A stretch of 64,000 nt of DNA from Aporrectodea caliginosa (lineage: Eukaryota > Annelida > Clitellata > Crassiclitellata > Lumbricidae): assembly GCA_020284085.1 (NCBI GenBank), contig JACEVL010000799.1:1161001-1225000 (forward strand). The letters run 5' to 3'. Under the pieces are notes generated by a model, which was given only the letters and a program-made list of their open reading frames with translations, ran no database searches and had not been told where the DNA came from. Below are positions 1-10,988 of the stretch, piece by piece (position 1 is the stretch's first letter; each line of letters starts with the position of its first letter). A program made the position numbers and the translations under genes.

Positions 1-88
1 GCTGACACAAACATAACTTGGTTAACTTGCTCAACTGGAACACAGTTTCAGCAAACCACATTGTTATTTTAATAACTTTTATACTTAC

Positions 89-119
89 GTCTTGCACTCA
101 TCTCTAATTATCTTCAGTA
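89..119 (-). CDS. EIF2B2: EIF2B2 coding exon 4 (31 bp)
   Basis: A very short exon with acceptor CTTTTCAG before 119 and donor GTAAGT at 88..83. With the G from exon 3 it encodes VLKIIRDECK, matching the conserved VLKIIREE block of EIF2B2. Later exons are outside the window. Confidence 0.8.
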
Positions 120-2752
120 CTGAAAAGAACAACACAACAACTTGAAAAGTCACAGAACTTATATCTGCTCAACAAGGCCTGAAAGCCAAGAAGGCATGAA
201 AAGCTTACAGAACTAAATAACTTTAAATCTGAAAATACACAAGTTTGTCTAAGATTTTTCATGTGAAAAGTACAAATTGATCCACAAATATATGTAACAG
301 ACCCCTGCATGTACAAGGTCATATATACTGACCTACCATGTTCAGTGTCCAAACTAGTTGCCCTACATAAATTTTGCACAGTACCTGTTTATGTTTATGA
401 CTTCTGCTGCAACTAAGTTTGTGTCTTAGTGATATTTTTTGTTTTGGCTAAGGATTTCTTGTGTTTTTGTCAATGTAAATGACAAATCCCCGCCAACAAA
501 CCTCCACACATCATCCAAAATGCTCAGAAACAAAGGCAAAGAAGTGAAATAACTCTGAGAGCACATACCAGGTCACATCAGATAGTCTAAACAAATTAAA
601 TTGTCAACCAAAATCCAGATATGACCAAATAATTGATCAAAAATGACAAGCTAGATAAACAAACAGTCGTCTCGGCCATGCCAAGTGCACAAGTGTTGGT
701 AATTGTATTGTATTCAAACATTTATAAAGCGCCTCTCATAGGGTGAACCATGGTAATGAACTACATCATTAGACTAGTGTAGAAAGCATCTCTGACTAGT
801 TTCTCTTGAAGCGGCTCTATAAATTTCTGATGAAAGTAAGAGAAAAGGTTATAACTGAATCGACCAGTCATTCAATGCTGCAGAATCCTCCTGGATTTTA
901 AAAAGCAATGCACTGACCTCGACCAGTGATGTTGGTGATTCCATAATCACTTGGCTGAGCATCTTTTAACCTCTTTCCCTGCTGTCGAACCAGGGAAATA
1001 AGTTCACTAAAACACCATCACTATCACTATCAACCTCGTACTCAGCACCATATCATGTTATTTCACAGTTATTGTAGCTTGTCAGCAACTATTTTTTTAC
1101 TCCAGAAGAGATCGATTAGAATCATTGCTGGTGTACATTACCTTGCCCATAGTTCCCCACTATTCAAATCTCTCAATTTACTCTCCATATATGATATTTA
1201 TCGTCATCAACTGGCCACTCTTATGTATAGGCATCAGATGGGTCTTCTTCCTCCCATATTTAAAAATTTTTTCACAACTAATTCTGACCTCCACCACTAT
1301 AATACACGTAAGAAGCACGATTATCGATCTGCTGTTATCTAGAATTGGGGCTCGCTCTTCCTCGGTTCGTATCACGGGTCCCAAACTATGGAATTCTATT
1401 GATCCTTCTGTACGATCTGCCCTTTCTCTTTCATCCTTTAAATATACTTTTAAATCCTTATTGGTCTCTCAGTACTTCTAAATTATCCTACTTTACTCGA
1501 AATTAATATTGTTGACTTCCAGTGATCCTTTCCTGATGTAGCCTTTCTGTTTTTGCTTCTAGTACCACCCTACCCATCTAGTTTTCCTACCTATGGGGAT
1601 GACTCGATAAGCACTTTGTGCTTCTTCTCCTCATCAGTTGTTATTCTAGTGCTTATGAACCGATGTATCTTATTATTGCACTGTTTATAACATTAACTTG
1701 TCTAGTTAACATTTCTGAACATTGTTTTAATGTATATTATGTTTGTTTTTTTTTTCTATTGAGTTCTTGCTGTTCGCTTATTCAAAATAAATAAATAAAC
1801 AAATAAATAAATAAATAAACTCCAGAAGTTTTGCAGTCATGGACAAGCAATCATGGTTAGCATTAATACTAGACTACAAAGAACTGCTGCTCAACTACTC
1901 CACTTCAGAAGTTAATGCAATTATGGTTGATCATTAGTGACGCTGCCAATCAAAACATCAACAAAATTAGTACCGAGCACCAAAGAATGTATGAATTTCC
2001 TTCACATGAACGGTTCAAGTATGAACAAATGGGTCACCTTCATGAACTGATTTGTAATTTCTTCTTGCTGAAATGGGCAATTTAATTGTCTAATTCTATT
2101 CTGCCAATAAAAGGTTACCTAAAGTAGGATATGAACTGGAAAAACCAGCAACTAACTTTGGATTTCTCCATCGACACTGGGCAACCACCTTTCTGAGTAC
2201 GAGTAAAGTTTTCATTGCCACATCATACGAGCCAACAATTTTTCTGCAAAACACAATACAACTCATAAGATTGGAAAATGCCACTTTAGACCAAATATTG
2301 AAATCACTTGTGAAGTTATGGTTCAGTTTGTGTCCTGGGTGAATTCTTTGTCAATTCCAGGGATGTGAAGTAAACAAGTCACTTACACTTACAGGAACCC
2401 TTAATTTTGAAGCACATATAAGTCAGATATTTTGCAAGGTTAGACAGTCTATGCACGCATTGCTCATTTTAACTGCTCATGGCCTCAAGGGCCCAAACCT
2501 TTTTGATGTGGCTCGCACCACAACTGTTGCATCAAATGTGCGATTACTAATAATTGTCGATTCCATAATGTTCAGTCAAGCCAGATGATGTCAACATAAA
2601 CCAGAAAGTAAAGTACATGATTGCAAGTAGACAAAGAAACACAGAGATAAAAACCGTTTTAGAGTTACTCACTCCTCTAGAAGATCATTAATGAATGAAT
2701 TGATCGTTTCATTCAGCTCTGGGTCTAGTATTGCAGACGGTTTCAACGCCAT
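89..2752 (-). CDS. EIF2B2: eIF2B subunit beta, 5' part of gene (four exons)
   Basis: Beta subunit of eIF2B, the guanine-nucleotide exchange factor that reloads eIF2 with GTP in the cytosol; alpha, beta and delta form its regulatory core. Exons are 2752..2673, 2243..2157, 1006..918 and 119..89. Splice phases join without a break: exon 1 ends GA and exon 2 starts A; exon 2 ends AA and exon 3 starts T; exon 3 ends G and exon 4 starts TA. The product begins MALKPSAILDPELNETINSF and contains SYDVAMKTLLVLRKVVAQCR, ELISLVRQQGKRLKDAQPSD and VLKIIRDECK, matching the N-terminal helical region of EIF2B2 as I remember it. About 95 residues of a protein usually near 350 are present; the catalytic-like C-terminal domain lies beyond the left edge. 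Introns 1 and 2 each carry a LINE fragment. The family assignment is firm; exact exon borders are inferred from splice consensus. Confidence 0.88.
120..700. other. EIF2B2 intron 3, nothing else seen
   Basis: AT-rich intronic sequence between exon 4 and exon 3. Open frames here are short, lack homology I recognise and are not flanked by credible splice sites. Confidence 0.6.
700..775 (-). repeat. LINE/SINE 3' tail fragment
   Basis: On the minus strand this reads GAGGCGCTTTATAAATG followed by TTGAATACAATACAATTACC. That is the GCGCTWTATAAAT tail plus a short microsatellite, found at many LINE and SINE 3' ends in this window. Confidence 0.6.
918..1006 (-). CDS. EIF2B2: EIF2B2 coding exon 3
   Basis: The 89-base exon has acceptor TTTTAG and donor GTCAGT. 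It encodes ELISLVRQQGKRLKDAQPSD followed by YGITNITGR, the family's conserved 'R-x-x-G-x-x-L ... AQPS ... N' segment. A LINE 3' fragment begins only about 50 bases upstream of this acceptor, on the opposite strand. Confidence 0.9.
1055..1820 (+). mobile_element. CR1/Jockey-type LINE, 3' truncated copy
   Basis: The end of a reverse transcriptase is encoded at 1055..1342 (LLQKRSIRIIAGVHYLAHSS), and after one frameshift the C-terminal motif GPKLWNSIDPSVRSALSLSS follows (about 1345..1481). A 3' UTR and an (AAAT)n tail end near 1820. It is 5'-truncated and frameshifted, so dead. It sits antisense in EIF2B2 intron 2. Confidence 0.85.
2157..2243 (-). CDS. EIF2B2: EIF2B2 coding exon 2
   Basis: The acceptor is TTTTGCAG just before 2243 and the donor is GTTAGT after 2157. 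The 87 bases encode the helix KIVGSYDVAMKTLLVLRKVV and end in RWRNP. Confidence 0.88.
2375..2570 (+). mobile_element. LINE reverse-transcriptase fragment
   Basis: Plus-strand translation gives LTAHGLKGPNLFDVARTTTV, the same RT C-terminal family as the longer copies at 37480-37990 and 63580-64000. It is a short dead piece in EIF2B2 intron 1. Confidence 0.75.
2673..2752 (-). CDS. EIF2B2: EIF2B2 coding exon 1
   Basis: The start codon is at 2752..2750 in the context gagccATGG. There are 26 codons plus two bases, then a consensus donor GTGAGT at 2672..2667 (phase 2). An acceptor-like pyrimidine/CAG lies about 30 bases upstream of the ATG, so this may be the second transcribed exon, with a noncoding exon further up. 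Confidence 0.85.
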
Positions 2753-2759
2753 GGCTCAC

Positions 2760-4260
2760 AGTTTTACGTTATCTGGCAAACACATTCATCACAATATGTT
2801 TAGGAACTTATTAAAATTCCTGATATGAGCATCAACACTTATGCAACAGCATGTGCAAATTTAAACAGATCAGTTTCATTTCAATCATACATATTCACGT
2901 AGTTGGTATGCTACATCATTTACCTTAGCCAAGTCAAATGACATTCTACACTGATGGAATCTAATGCAATTCAATAAGAAAACTAAACCTAAAAGCGAAC
3001 TCATTGTTTGACAATTCTTCAACAAACAGCTACCAACGGCATTTCAAGACTTGATGATAAGGGGATTAGCTCAGATACACTCCATACTACTCTGGTATTC
3101 ACATAGAACTCACTGGCATGTTGTTTTATGTCCTTATCCTTGTACTTGATAAGATGCCCAGAACCTCTTGTGACCTTCCAGCAGCCTTCCACCCAAACTA
3201 CATGGCTGGCTAACCACCTCAACACTCAACTCTAAACTGCCCAACTGTAAACTTCCAAACCCCTTGAACTGTCCCCCATGGGTTTACCTGGATCATGCCC
3301 AAGTCCTTCACACATTCCAGTCCTCATGAGGCATGTGGTCTTGTCTTGAAAGCTGAGGTCTTACAAGAGTAACTGGAATATGATGCATGCTCCACACATA
3401 AGCATCAATGGGATGGGGCAGGTTAATGGGTGCGGGCCAAATCCCAGAAACCAAATCGAATTTCGGCCGGATCCCCGAAACTGATTTTTTAAGTCCGACC
3501 CGAATGAACATAATTAACAAATAAACAGTTGAATAGGCAGTATATCGATATACATCAAGGCCACACTAGGTCTGTGTCATGTCTACAATTTAACTTTGAA
3601 TAGCTCGGCCGCTTTCTATAAAACTGTTTTTGGGATATCGGGCTTTTGTCTATTTTCAGCGTTTTCAGGGATTCGGGTTGACCCCCAGGTTAACTCCACA
3701 GTAAGGATTGGAGTTACAAAGGCATATATACATATAATGCTACAACGGGCGAATAATTCAATACAATAATTTTACCGAAGCTTATCTAGGTCTACAGGCA
3801 ATTGTCAAGAAGTTTCCCAATAATACATAAATAATAAACTAAACCAATGGTTTGTGCAGCGATAGACACTGAAATGCGATTTTACTCCTATATGAACGGA
3901 AGGTAAATATACGCCAATAAATGAATGATCTTGCATCTGTGAATTGCACTGTCAGCCTACTTTAAACGTTGTTAGTAAACACACATCGATCGATTTTAGA
4001 GACTTTAAATAAACATGTGCACAGAGTATGACGAAATATCCATAACAGCTTAGCCCAATCATTCATTCACTGACAACATACGTAGACCAATCCATAGGCC
4101 TAATGACTGAGAAATTTCAACATTATTTCGTATTCTGTAAATTTCAGCAGAGTTATACAATCGGACCCTTATGAAGTTTTCACTCACTTCGTTTTTTTCT
4201 GATAATAAATATATAATATGCAACATAAACTTTGCCGCTGACCACAGATTATATACTTAC
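2760..4260. other. Upstream of EIF2B2 start, no clear gene
   Basis: 1.5 kb with no supported coding exon or recognised repeat. If the exon at 4370..4261 is the first exon of EIF2B2, this is its first intron; otherwise it is the gene's promoter region. Confidence 0.4.
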
Positions 4261-4370
4261 ATCAGATGTTGTCTAATGACGTAGTTCGTCGTCGGGCACG
4301 TTGCAGAGGCACGTTCCACATGGCGACTTGAAGAGGAGCAGACAGGGCTTGAACATTTAAACTCGGCCAT
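4261..4370 (-). CDS. Possible first exon, unidentified gene or EIF2B2 leader
   Basis: On the minus strand an ATG at 4370 opens 36 codons, beginning MAEFKCSSPVCSSSSRHVER. They run without a stop into a strong donor GTAAGT at 4260..4255 (phase 2). I do not recognise the peptide. If spliced to the acceptor just upstream of the EIF2B2 ATG it would give a short upstream ORF; it could instead start another minus-strand gene. Transcript data are needed to decide. Confidence 0.35.
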
Positions 4371-4734
4371 CCTTTATTCATCGTCATTTTGACGAATTTG
4401 GCAACGGAAACTATTCATTAATATTTTGCACAAATTGTTGTTTTTGAAAATTCTATGTGCCATATATTTCTGTTATTGACCAATTATTTGTTTTTTAAAT
4501 TGCATTTCATTCCGATATATTTATGAGGTCTCCTCAACAATTTATTGTGTTTAGGCCTAGCCTACCTGATACAGCTCAAGAATCTTACATGAAGAATAGT
4601 GCGGCTAATCACTATTATATTAGGCCTACATATTCAGCCACATTAAATGAGTCTGTTACAAATGCATATGAATTCTGGAAACCCCATTCCCCGAAATTGG
4701 CAAGGTTGAGGCAGAAGAGATATGAGGTCAAAAG

Positions 4735-5019
4735 GTTAACCACGTGATCTCTATGGCCAAGGTTCTTGACTAGACGAGCTGCAGTGTGGATAACAGAGGT
4801 AAGGGGTGAAAGGGTGGATTTTGGCAGACCATATAGTATTGAGTTACAGTAGTCAATCCTGGATAATACAAGTGAATGGACTAAGATATGAAGGCAATGC
4901 TCATTAAGGCAGCGCTTGATTTGGCGTATTCGTCGGAGATGAAAAAAACAAGCTTTAGTGATAGAGCCAATATGATTAGACATAGAAAGTTTGCTATCAA
5001 GAAAAACTCCCAAGATCAC
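4735..5019 (-). mobile_element. CR1-like LINE RT fragment
   Basis: Minus-strand ORF contains LGVFLDSKLSMSNHIGSITK and LVLSRIDYCNSILYGLPKST, the thumb region of CR1/Jockey reverse transcriptases. The C-terminal end of the ORF (below about 4735) is unrelated flanking DNA. Confidence 0.8.
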
Positions 5020-5044
5020 GAACTATAGGCCTAGGCCTATGTAC

Positions 5045-5098
5045 ATTAGATATATATTCTGCTGTTGACAAGTCTCAAGTGACTCTTTTATATAGTGT
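5045..5098 (+). mobile_element. Short LINE RT scrap
   Basis: About 50 bases nearly identical to 7230-7265 inside the plus-strand LINE (encoding IYSAVDKSQVTL), wedged between two opposite-strand LINE pieces. Confidence 0.6.
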
Positions 5099-5130
5099 CT
5101 TCGCCGGTCCAAAGATCCATAGCGACCGTC

Positions 5131-5340
5131 TATAGCCTATCGTAATCGTAATCAAGCATTTATATAGCGCCACTCAAAACAGAGGCGCTCCCGACCCGAG
5201 CCAGTCTCTTCACTGGTCAAAAGAAATAGAAAAAGGTCAGTCCTGAGGGACTGAGGTAACTGGTTCCAACTATTGGGACCAACAATAGCGAAACTCCTAG
5301 ACTGGGCCGTAGAAGTACGCACCCGCGGGACAACCAAGTA
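5131..5340 (-). mobile_element. LINE 3' end (CR1-like)
   Basis: Minus-strand peptide VPRVRTSTAQSRSFAIVGPN followed by WNQLPQSLRTD is the standard C-terminus of these RTs. It is followed by GGCGCTATATAAATG and a (GATTAC)n tail at 5131-5160. Confidence 0.8.
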
Positions 5341-5751
5341 ACCACGGGCCGAGGACCGAAGTCTGGATTACCAAACTACGTGCCCTCCATCGTCTCTACC
5401 ACCAGAAGGAGGCCGTCTACTGGGAACAACTCGTCGCTCGAAATGCCAAGAATCCAAAGCGCCTTTGGTCCTTCATCTCAGGACTTAATTCTCGGTCGAC
5501 CATCTCGACTTTCGGAGATTCCTGCCCAGGCTGCCTTTACCGTCAATGACTTTCTGGACATGCTCACCTCGAAGACTGCCGTCTTCGTGCATCTACTACA
5601 GACGCTCCTCCTCCCACATTCTGCTCAACGACATCTGTCTTCGAAGGCTTCCGACCTATTTTGGACTCGGATCTCCGCACAGTTTTTTCTTCTGTGAATT
5701 TAAAATCATGTGAATTAGACCCTCCTACCTCCTTTTATTATAACTGACATT

Positions 5752-6901
5752 CAGTGGCGTAACAAAGTAGCCGGGGGCCCTTGGACATTCTAAACTTGGG
5801 GCCCTTACCCATTATGTATCTACATGTATGTACGTAAATAATTGAACATTTATAATTATAGCGCCTTTTCAAGACATATACTCAGAGCAGGGATGCAAAA
5901 AACCAAGTTTTTTCTAAATGAAAAGTTTTTTTAAATTTTTTTATTTTTTAAAAAAGATTTTCTACTTCGGATCATAAAACTCATAAAAATGGCTTAATAC
6001 CGTTCAAATTAATCAGATGCATAAAATGAAATTAACTAGAACAGTAGAACCGTAGAATATCATAAAACGAAATTAACAACGACAATACAACAATTGCCAA
6101 GAGAGTTGAAGAGACGCAAAGTTTCTCATTTCTAATTTCAAATTTGTTAAAAACCAAAGAACCAAAATTTGTTTTTGTTTTGTTCTTTTTGGTTTAAAAA
6201 AACAAAACAAAAAACAAAGACCAAAAACAAAACCTTTAACAACCCTGACTCAGCCCTGAGGCGCTTTCTGATGTTAAATGTCATTACGAACGAATAATAT
6301 TACATCAGTTAGCAAAACAGTGCACAGTAAGCTGAAAGAGTCACCAGTGACGTTACTGTAATGTAGTGAACATGTAGACTGTATAGTCTGTAGTTCCCCA
6401 CGAATTTGGCTATTCTAGCTTTCTGTTCGCAAATGTGTCTAACTGTCTATCGGCATTTAAGAAGCTGAACGGAGCATTAGAACAGAAATTCGTCAAGAGC
6501 TGTAGACTTGTGGAATGGTTTGGATGATTGTAGGCTACAGTAACTGTCTCAGTGGACACAATCACAGCTTTTAAAAGGAAGCTAGGAAAATTGGGCTAAA
6601 CTGGAAAATTAGGCTAAGTATGTTCCAAGTTAAATTTCATTGGTTTTAAAACAGACTAAACGTCTTCTAAAACACTTAAAACTCTTGATGTGTTAAGTCG
6701 TCAATAGATGTTGTTTTTTACATCATGTAGGCCTAACTGAAAAGCATTATTGGCATAATGTGACATTTTCCCTAATAATTATTGTCACAGAAAACGGACA
6801 AAAATTGCATGAAATTTTTCAGTTTTAAAAGCTTGGGGGCCCTTTGGACCTCGGGGCCCCTGGACTTTGTCCACCCTCGTTATATGGCTGTTACGCCACT
6901 G
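5752..6901. mobile_element. hAT-type DNA transposon (non-autonomous)
   Basis: Inverted ends CAGTGGCGTAACA...TGTTACGCCACTG are flanked by a perfect 8-bp target duplication CTGACATT (5744-5751 and 6902-6909). No transposase is recognisable; the interior holds LINE 3' debris (5848-6290 minus; 6480-6600 resembling an RT C-terminus) and a nested hAT element. Confidence 0.85.
5888..6247. mobile_element. Nested hAT-like element
   Basis: Ends are CAGGGATGCAAAAA and CAACCCTG. The flanks ACTCAGAG and ACTCAGCC are a decayed 8-bp duplication (6 of 8). It lies inside a LINE/SINE tail, which itself lies inside the hAT element at 5752-6901. Confidence 0.55.
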
Positions 6902-7938
6902 CTGACATTCTAGATGATATTGATCCTTTCTTTCTGTACCTTTTTAATAGATCACTTTAATTTCTGAGGGTTGTATCCCTGCCTCGCAAAAACCAGCCTT
7001 AGTTTTTCCTGCACTCAAGAAGCTTAGCCAATCGATCTTGACCCTAACCTCTGTCAAAACTATCGACCCATTTCAAACACTATTTTTTCTGTCCAAGACT
7101 TTAGAACGACTAGTATCCTTGCAACTTCTCTTCTATCTTGAGCGATCGGGACTCCTTCCTTCCCACCAGTCTGGCTACAGGGGATTACCACACAACAGAA
7201 ACAGCCCTACTCTCCTTTGTTTTTGATATATATTCAGCTGTTGACAAGTCTCAAGTTACTCTTTTGGCTCTCTTTGACGTCTCCTCAGCCTTTGACATGG
7301 TTGACCATGAAATTCTACTTCAACGCCTTGAGACCTCCTGTGGACTCAAGGGTCCTGCTCTCCTTTGGCTTCGGTCCTACCTGTCTGATCGGACACAAGT
7401 GGTGATTCCAGGACTCAGAGGTTCCCTGTTATTTTGGGTGTTCCTCAGGGTTCTGTCCTAGGCCCGCTCTTATTCATTTTATACACAGATAATATTCCCT
7501 CTCTTTCCCTAACCATTCTGCGACTGGCCACCTTTTCGCTGACGATGTCCAAGGTTCTTATTTTAGTCCTCAAGTCTCATTTGGGTCTTGCTCCGAAGTA
7601 CCTTATCTCATTCTTCGGCCCCTCTATGCCACTTCGCTGCGTCCTCTTCGATCCTCTGAACGGCTTGGCCTTTTTGTTCCCCGTGTCAGGACGGCGATGG
7701 CTCAATCCAGATCCTTCGCCTGCATAGGTCCTTCTCTGTGGAATGGTCTTCCACTCTCTTCCACCGGTCCGCTCGGATCCGCTCCGCCATCCTTTCTGGT
7801 AGTCTTTCCTCATCTTTTCTAAACTAAATCCTGCCTTTTCCCTGGGGGTTGCTCGCACTGGGAGCGCTTCTGAAAGGCTTTAGGCGCTAAGAGAAGCGCT
7901 TTATAAATGGCCAAATAAAATACAATACAAGATAATGT

Positions 7939-8911
7939 ATATATATGCACGTATGTAGGCCTATAGGCTAATAGTATCAAACACGATGTATCAAACAGAC
8001 AGACTTTCTGGATTTAGGTTTCGCACGTAGAGAGATAAAGCTAATATTTAGACTGCAGTCTAATTACGACAAAGGGCAAAATGACGTAATCCCTGCGTCA
8101 TCGTAGGCCCTATTGTCGCCATTTTCAATCGCAGTTGAGATCTCGAAGAAGGCAGGCGTACGTTGTAGAACATTTCCCAAAAGTTGCACAAGTGACATTA
8201 AATCTCCTCTTCTTCATCGAAGTTCCTCCGATTTCCACTCCGTCAACTGCTGTTTTCACCGAATCTTCGTCGAAGGGTATCAGGTAAACACAAATAATCA
8301 CAAAATAACGATTTTTTTCGAAATTGGCAAACTCGATCCAGATCGATTTGGCGATCTGTAAGCTTTGAATGTCGAAGTGACTTCCCTTTCTGGATGAGAC
8401 TCATGAACTTCTATAACGCCACAATATGAACAATAAAATGTAGGCTAGTTATATTTTTATTTTTCAATAGAAGTTTTATATCGTCTTTTATTTTTATTTT
8501 TTTAAATTTGATTTAGTTTCTTTATTTTTTCATTTATTAGGCTTAATTGCTCTCCCGAGTTGTTAATTCTTGGAAGATGTGAGTTCCTAATTTTATCTCA
8601 AATAAGCTGGTACTCTTGAACTATTTCCGAAATAAGTTAGATCTGTCGAAGCTGATGATAGATGGGACTTTATACAGAATGATGAGGCCTTTTGTCTTTT
8701 TTATAGGCATAGGCCTATACTATTGGTTTCCTTCGACTAGACAGTTGGACGGGAAGATCACAACAACAGTAAGAAGTGATTACTCAGTTATTCTAATGCT
8801 TTGGACATCGCTGCTGATGATAGTCATTTATATTTATAACTAGATGTTTGCCCGTCCTAAGACGGTTATTTTAGGGAGCTCGCACGCTCCACTTAAAATC
8901 GCGGGCCCTTC
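7939..8911. other. Unassigned, one leader-like exon candidate
   Basis: 8041-8284 looks like a 5' untranslated exon (it holds TGTCGCCATTTTC and ends in the donor CAG/GTAAAC at 8284/8285) but has no ATG frame. A 75-codon frame at 8616-8843 with two hydrophobic stretches lacks an ATG at its start and any homology I know. Confidence 0.3.
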
Positions 8912-9531
8912 GAATTGATTCTCCAACTGTCCAATCTCAGCAGGTTACAATCATTAATTAGTAGCCTACAGTGAGTCATTCGTCAATACCTCCTTCCCAG
9001 CTTCCGTCCGTCCGTCCGTCCCTAGCCGTACGTGCTTACGACGATTATATCAGCAGATATTCGTGCGTGCTTGCCTCTCCACTGTATCCCTCCCTGCCTC
9101 CCTGCCTCCCTCCCCGTCCTTTCCTGTCGTCCGTACCTCCTTCCTCCCTTCTACATCCGTCCCCTCCCTACCGTACGTCGCTCACGGCTATCGTGTGTGG
9201 CTGACACGTCGCATCCCCTCCCCATACCCTTATAGAAATGTAGAAGGACCCACACGTCATGATCTCGCGTTGCTATGACAACGTTTGTACGACGTAAGCC
9301 ATAATTATCTCTGGCAATGGAGGCGAAAACAGCATTACAGGCAAACAGCGTAACATGCAGCACGCATCAGACCAGGCGCAGAGATTTCTGTTCTATTATA
9401 TTATTAATTATTAATATGGTAATTTCTTAAGCATCTTATTGTTGTATATTCTTTGAATTGATTCTCCAACTGTCAAATTTCAGCAGGTTACAATAATTAA
9501 TTAGTAGCCTACAGTGAGTCATTCGTCAATA
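8912..9531 (+). repeat. 77-bp direct repeats flanking low-complexity DNA
   Basis: 8912-8988 and 9455-9531 are near-identical direct copies. The DNA between them is rich in TCCG/CCTC runs (8990-9190). Confidence 0.75.
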
Positions 9532-9576
9532 AGCACACAGCTGCCGAACCGAACATCACCAATAGCCTAATGTTAG

Positions 9577-9619
9577 ACTATTATGAAAAACTGAGCTCTT
9601 GGTCGAACGTCACCTCAAG
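9577..9619. repeat. LINE scrap shared with 12273-12310
   Basis: The string AAAACTGAGCTCTTGGTCGA and its extension to about 38 bases also occur inside the minus-strand LINE at 12273-12310. It stops abruptly at 9619, where a different repeat (starting ATAGGCGCCGACTCC) begins. Confidence 0.6.
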
Positions 9620-10018
9620 CATAGGCGCCGACTCCAGAAAGGGGCAACAGGGACTTTCGCCCCAGTACTCGCCAAGGTTCTGGGGCGAGAGTATAGTTTC
9701 GCCCCAGTACTTTTTGGCCATTGAAAATTCAAAATGCTTAATAAAACTTATTCATTTTTAGTTAAAGAACAAAGAGCGCCTCTTGGCCTCCATATTCAGA
9801 AAAATTCCATATCAAAAGTCGCTTATAAAACGCTGTGTGACTCGGGTTTAACTGCAGCCTGCATTAGAAATTTGACATACCTACATACCACAGGCCGCAT
9901 GCGTGATAATTCGTTGATGGACATGTTCCATCTGTCTGAGCGCTGTTGGGTAGAGTATCATATCGAGGGTGAATCATTCACTGTGCATGAGTTTTGTATG
10001 CACATGACTCGATCGGTT

Positions 10019-10054
<36 letters not shown>

Positions 10055-10930
10055 TACACACACACACACACACACACTTCGCTCCATCGCATATATAGGG
10101 TCAACCTAAGGTCAATCTTACGCTAGTAATGTCAATGCTATATCTATACTCTAACCACTCGTCCTCCTTTTCCTCTGTCTCTCTGTCTTGCAGTTTGATA
10201 TATGTGTGTCACATCAAAGCACCTATCTGCTTTTCGATTAGGGGCCTAAGGAAGAAGAAAGTTATCATTCAGCAAGATGTCAACACCCGTTACAGTTTTC
10301 AGGCCCAATGGATCAGGTTTCCATGAAGTATATGCTTCAGGCGAGGACTCCAATCGGTGCCACAGGCCGGGTATAACAGCCGGGTCCATGCTTCAAGCCT
10401 CCCTGCTGACCTTTCCCCTTTCCCCTGAAAGCCACGGACAGTGGTGCTGAGACCGCTGAGTCATAAGTCGTGGAATATCAATCTAGACGTTGTCTATTCG
10501 AAATTCCAGTTTTATGTGTATTTGTTGTTTATAAAATTGTCTGCGCATCGCTTGCCTTTATCGAAAATTAAGCGACATAGACTGAACGAAGCTAGGTTTA
10601 AGAAATTGTCGGAGAAACGAGCAGCAGCTGCAGCAAGTTCTATGGAGTTATTTTATAGGGCACTGATTGCTCAGGTATTTCAGATGAACAAGACATTGAA
10701 TCCAATCATGCCGCAGCAGTTTTATCAGCCATGCAGATTGAAATAGGCTATAGCGCTTCAATTAATTTTTGCTGAAGTTCTCAAAGACTTTGCAGATATC
10801 AAGGATAGAAAGTTTGGAGTCTGGTAAGAGCCACATATTCATATAATCGAATAATGTTCAATGTAGCGTTTGACTAACTGTGTTTTGCAAAGATTCGAAA
10901 TTTCTATTGGGAAATTACGTCGTTATTAGC
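9620..10930. other. Repeat-like region, no gene supported
   Basis: Holds an (AC)n microsatellite (10018-10076) and a strong acceptor-like tract ending TCTTGCAG near 10192 but no matching exon. Open frames at 9734-10126 and 10441-10746 are unrecognised and not bounded by good splice sites. Confidence 0.4.
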
Positions 10931-10962
10931 CACGGGCGCCAAAATACCTAGCCACGCCACTG
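10931..10962. mobile_element. Right terminus of a hAT element
   Basis: TACCTAGCCACGCCACTG is the inverse of the CAGTGGCGTGGCTAGG start typical of hAT elements. No matching left end was found nearby. Confidence 0.5.
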
Positions 10963-10988
10963 ATCAAATCACTTGCAACTCCCTAATC

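Larger units (their letters stand above)
5341..7938 (+). mobile_element. CR1-like LINE, dead, split by a hAT insertion
   Basis: The inter-domain region reads NPKRLWSFISGL at 5400-5500. After the inserted hAT element (5752-6901) the RT resumes: QNYRPISN, DVSSAFDMVDHEILLQRLET (7138-7461) and [20 protein letters not shown] (7434 on). The YADD box and thumb are deleted near 7530-7560. The C-terminus (VRTAMAQSRSFACIGPSLWN) and the tail GCGCTTTATAAATGG plus (AATAC)n finish at about 7938. Several frameshifts and stops. Confidence 0.85.

Noticed and set aside
9734..10126. A 130-codon plus-strand gene
   Set aside because: It runs into an (AC)n microsatellite, starts inside repeat-like DNA and shows no recognisable domain or splice context.
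10441..10746. A 101-codon plus-strand gene (KLSEKRAAAAASSMELFYRA)
   Set aside because: No homology recognised, no ATG at the start of the frame and no supporting signals.
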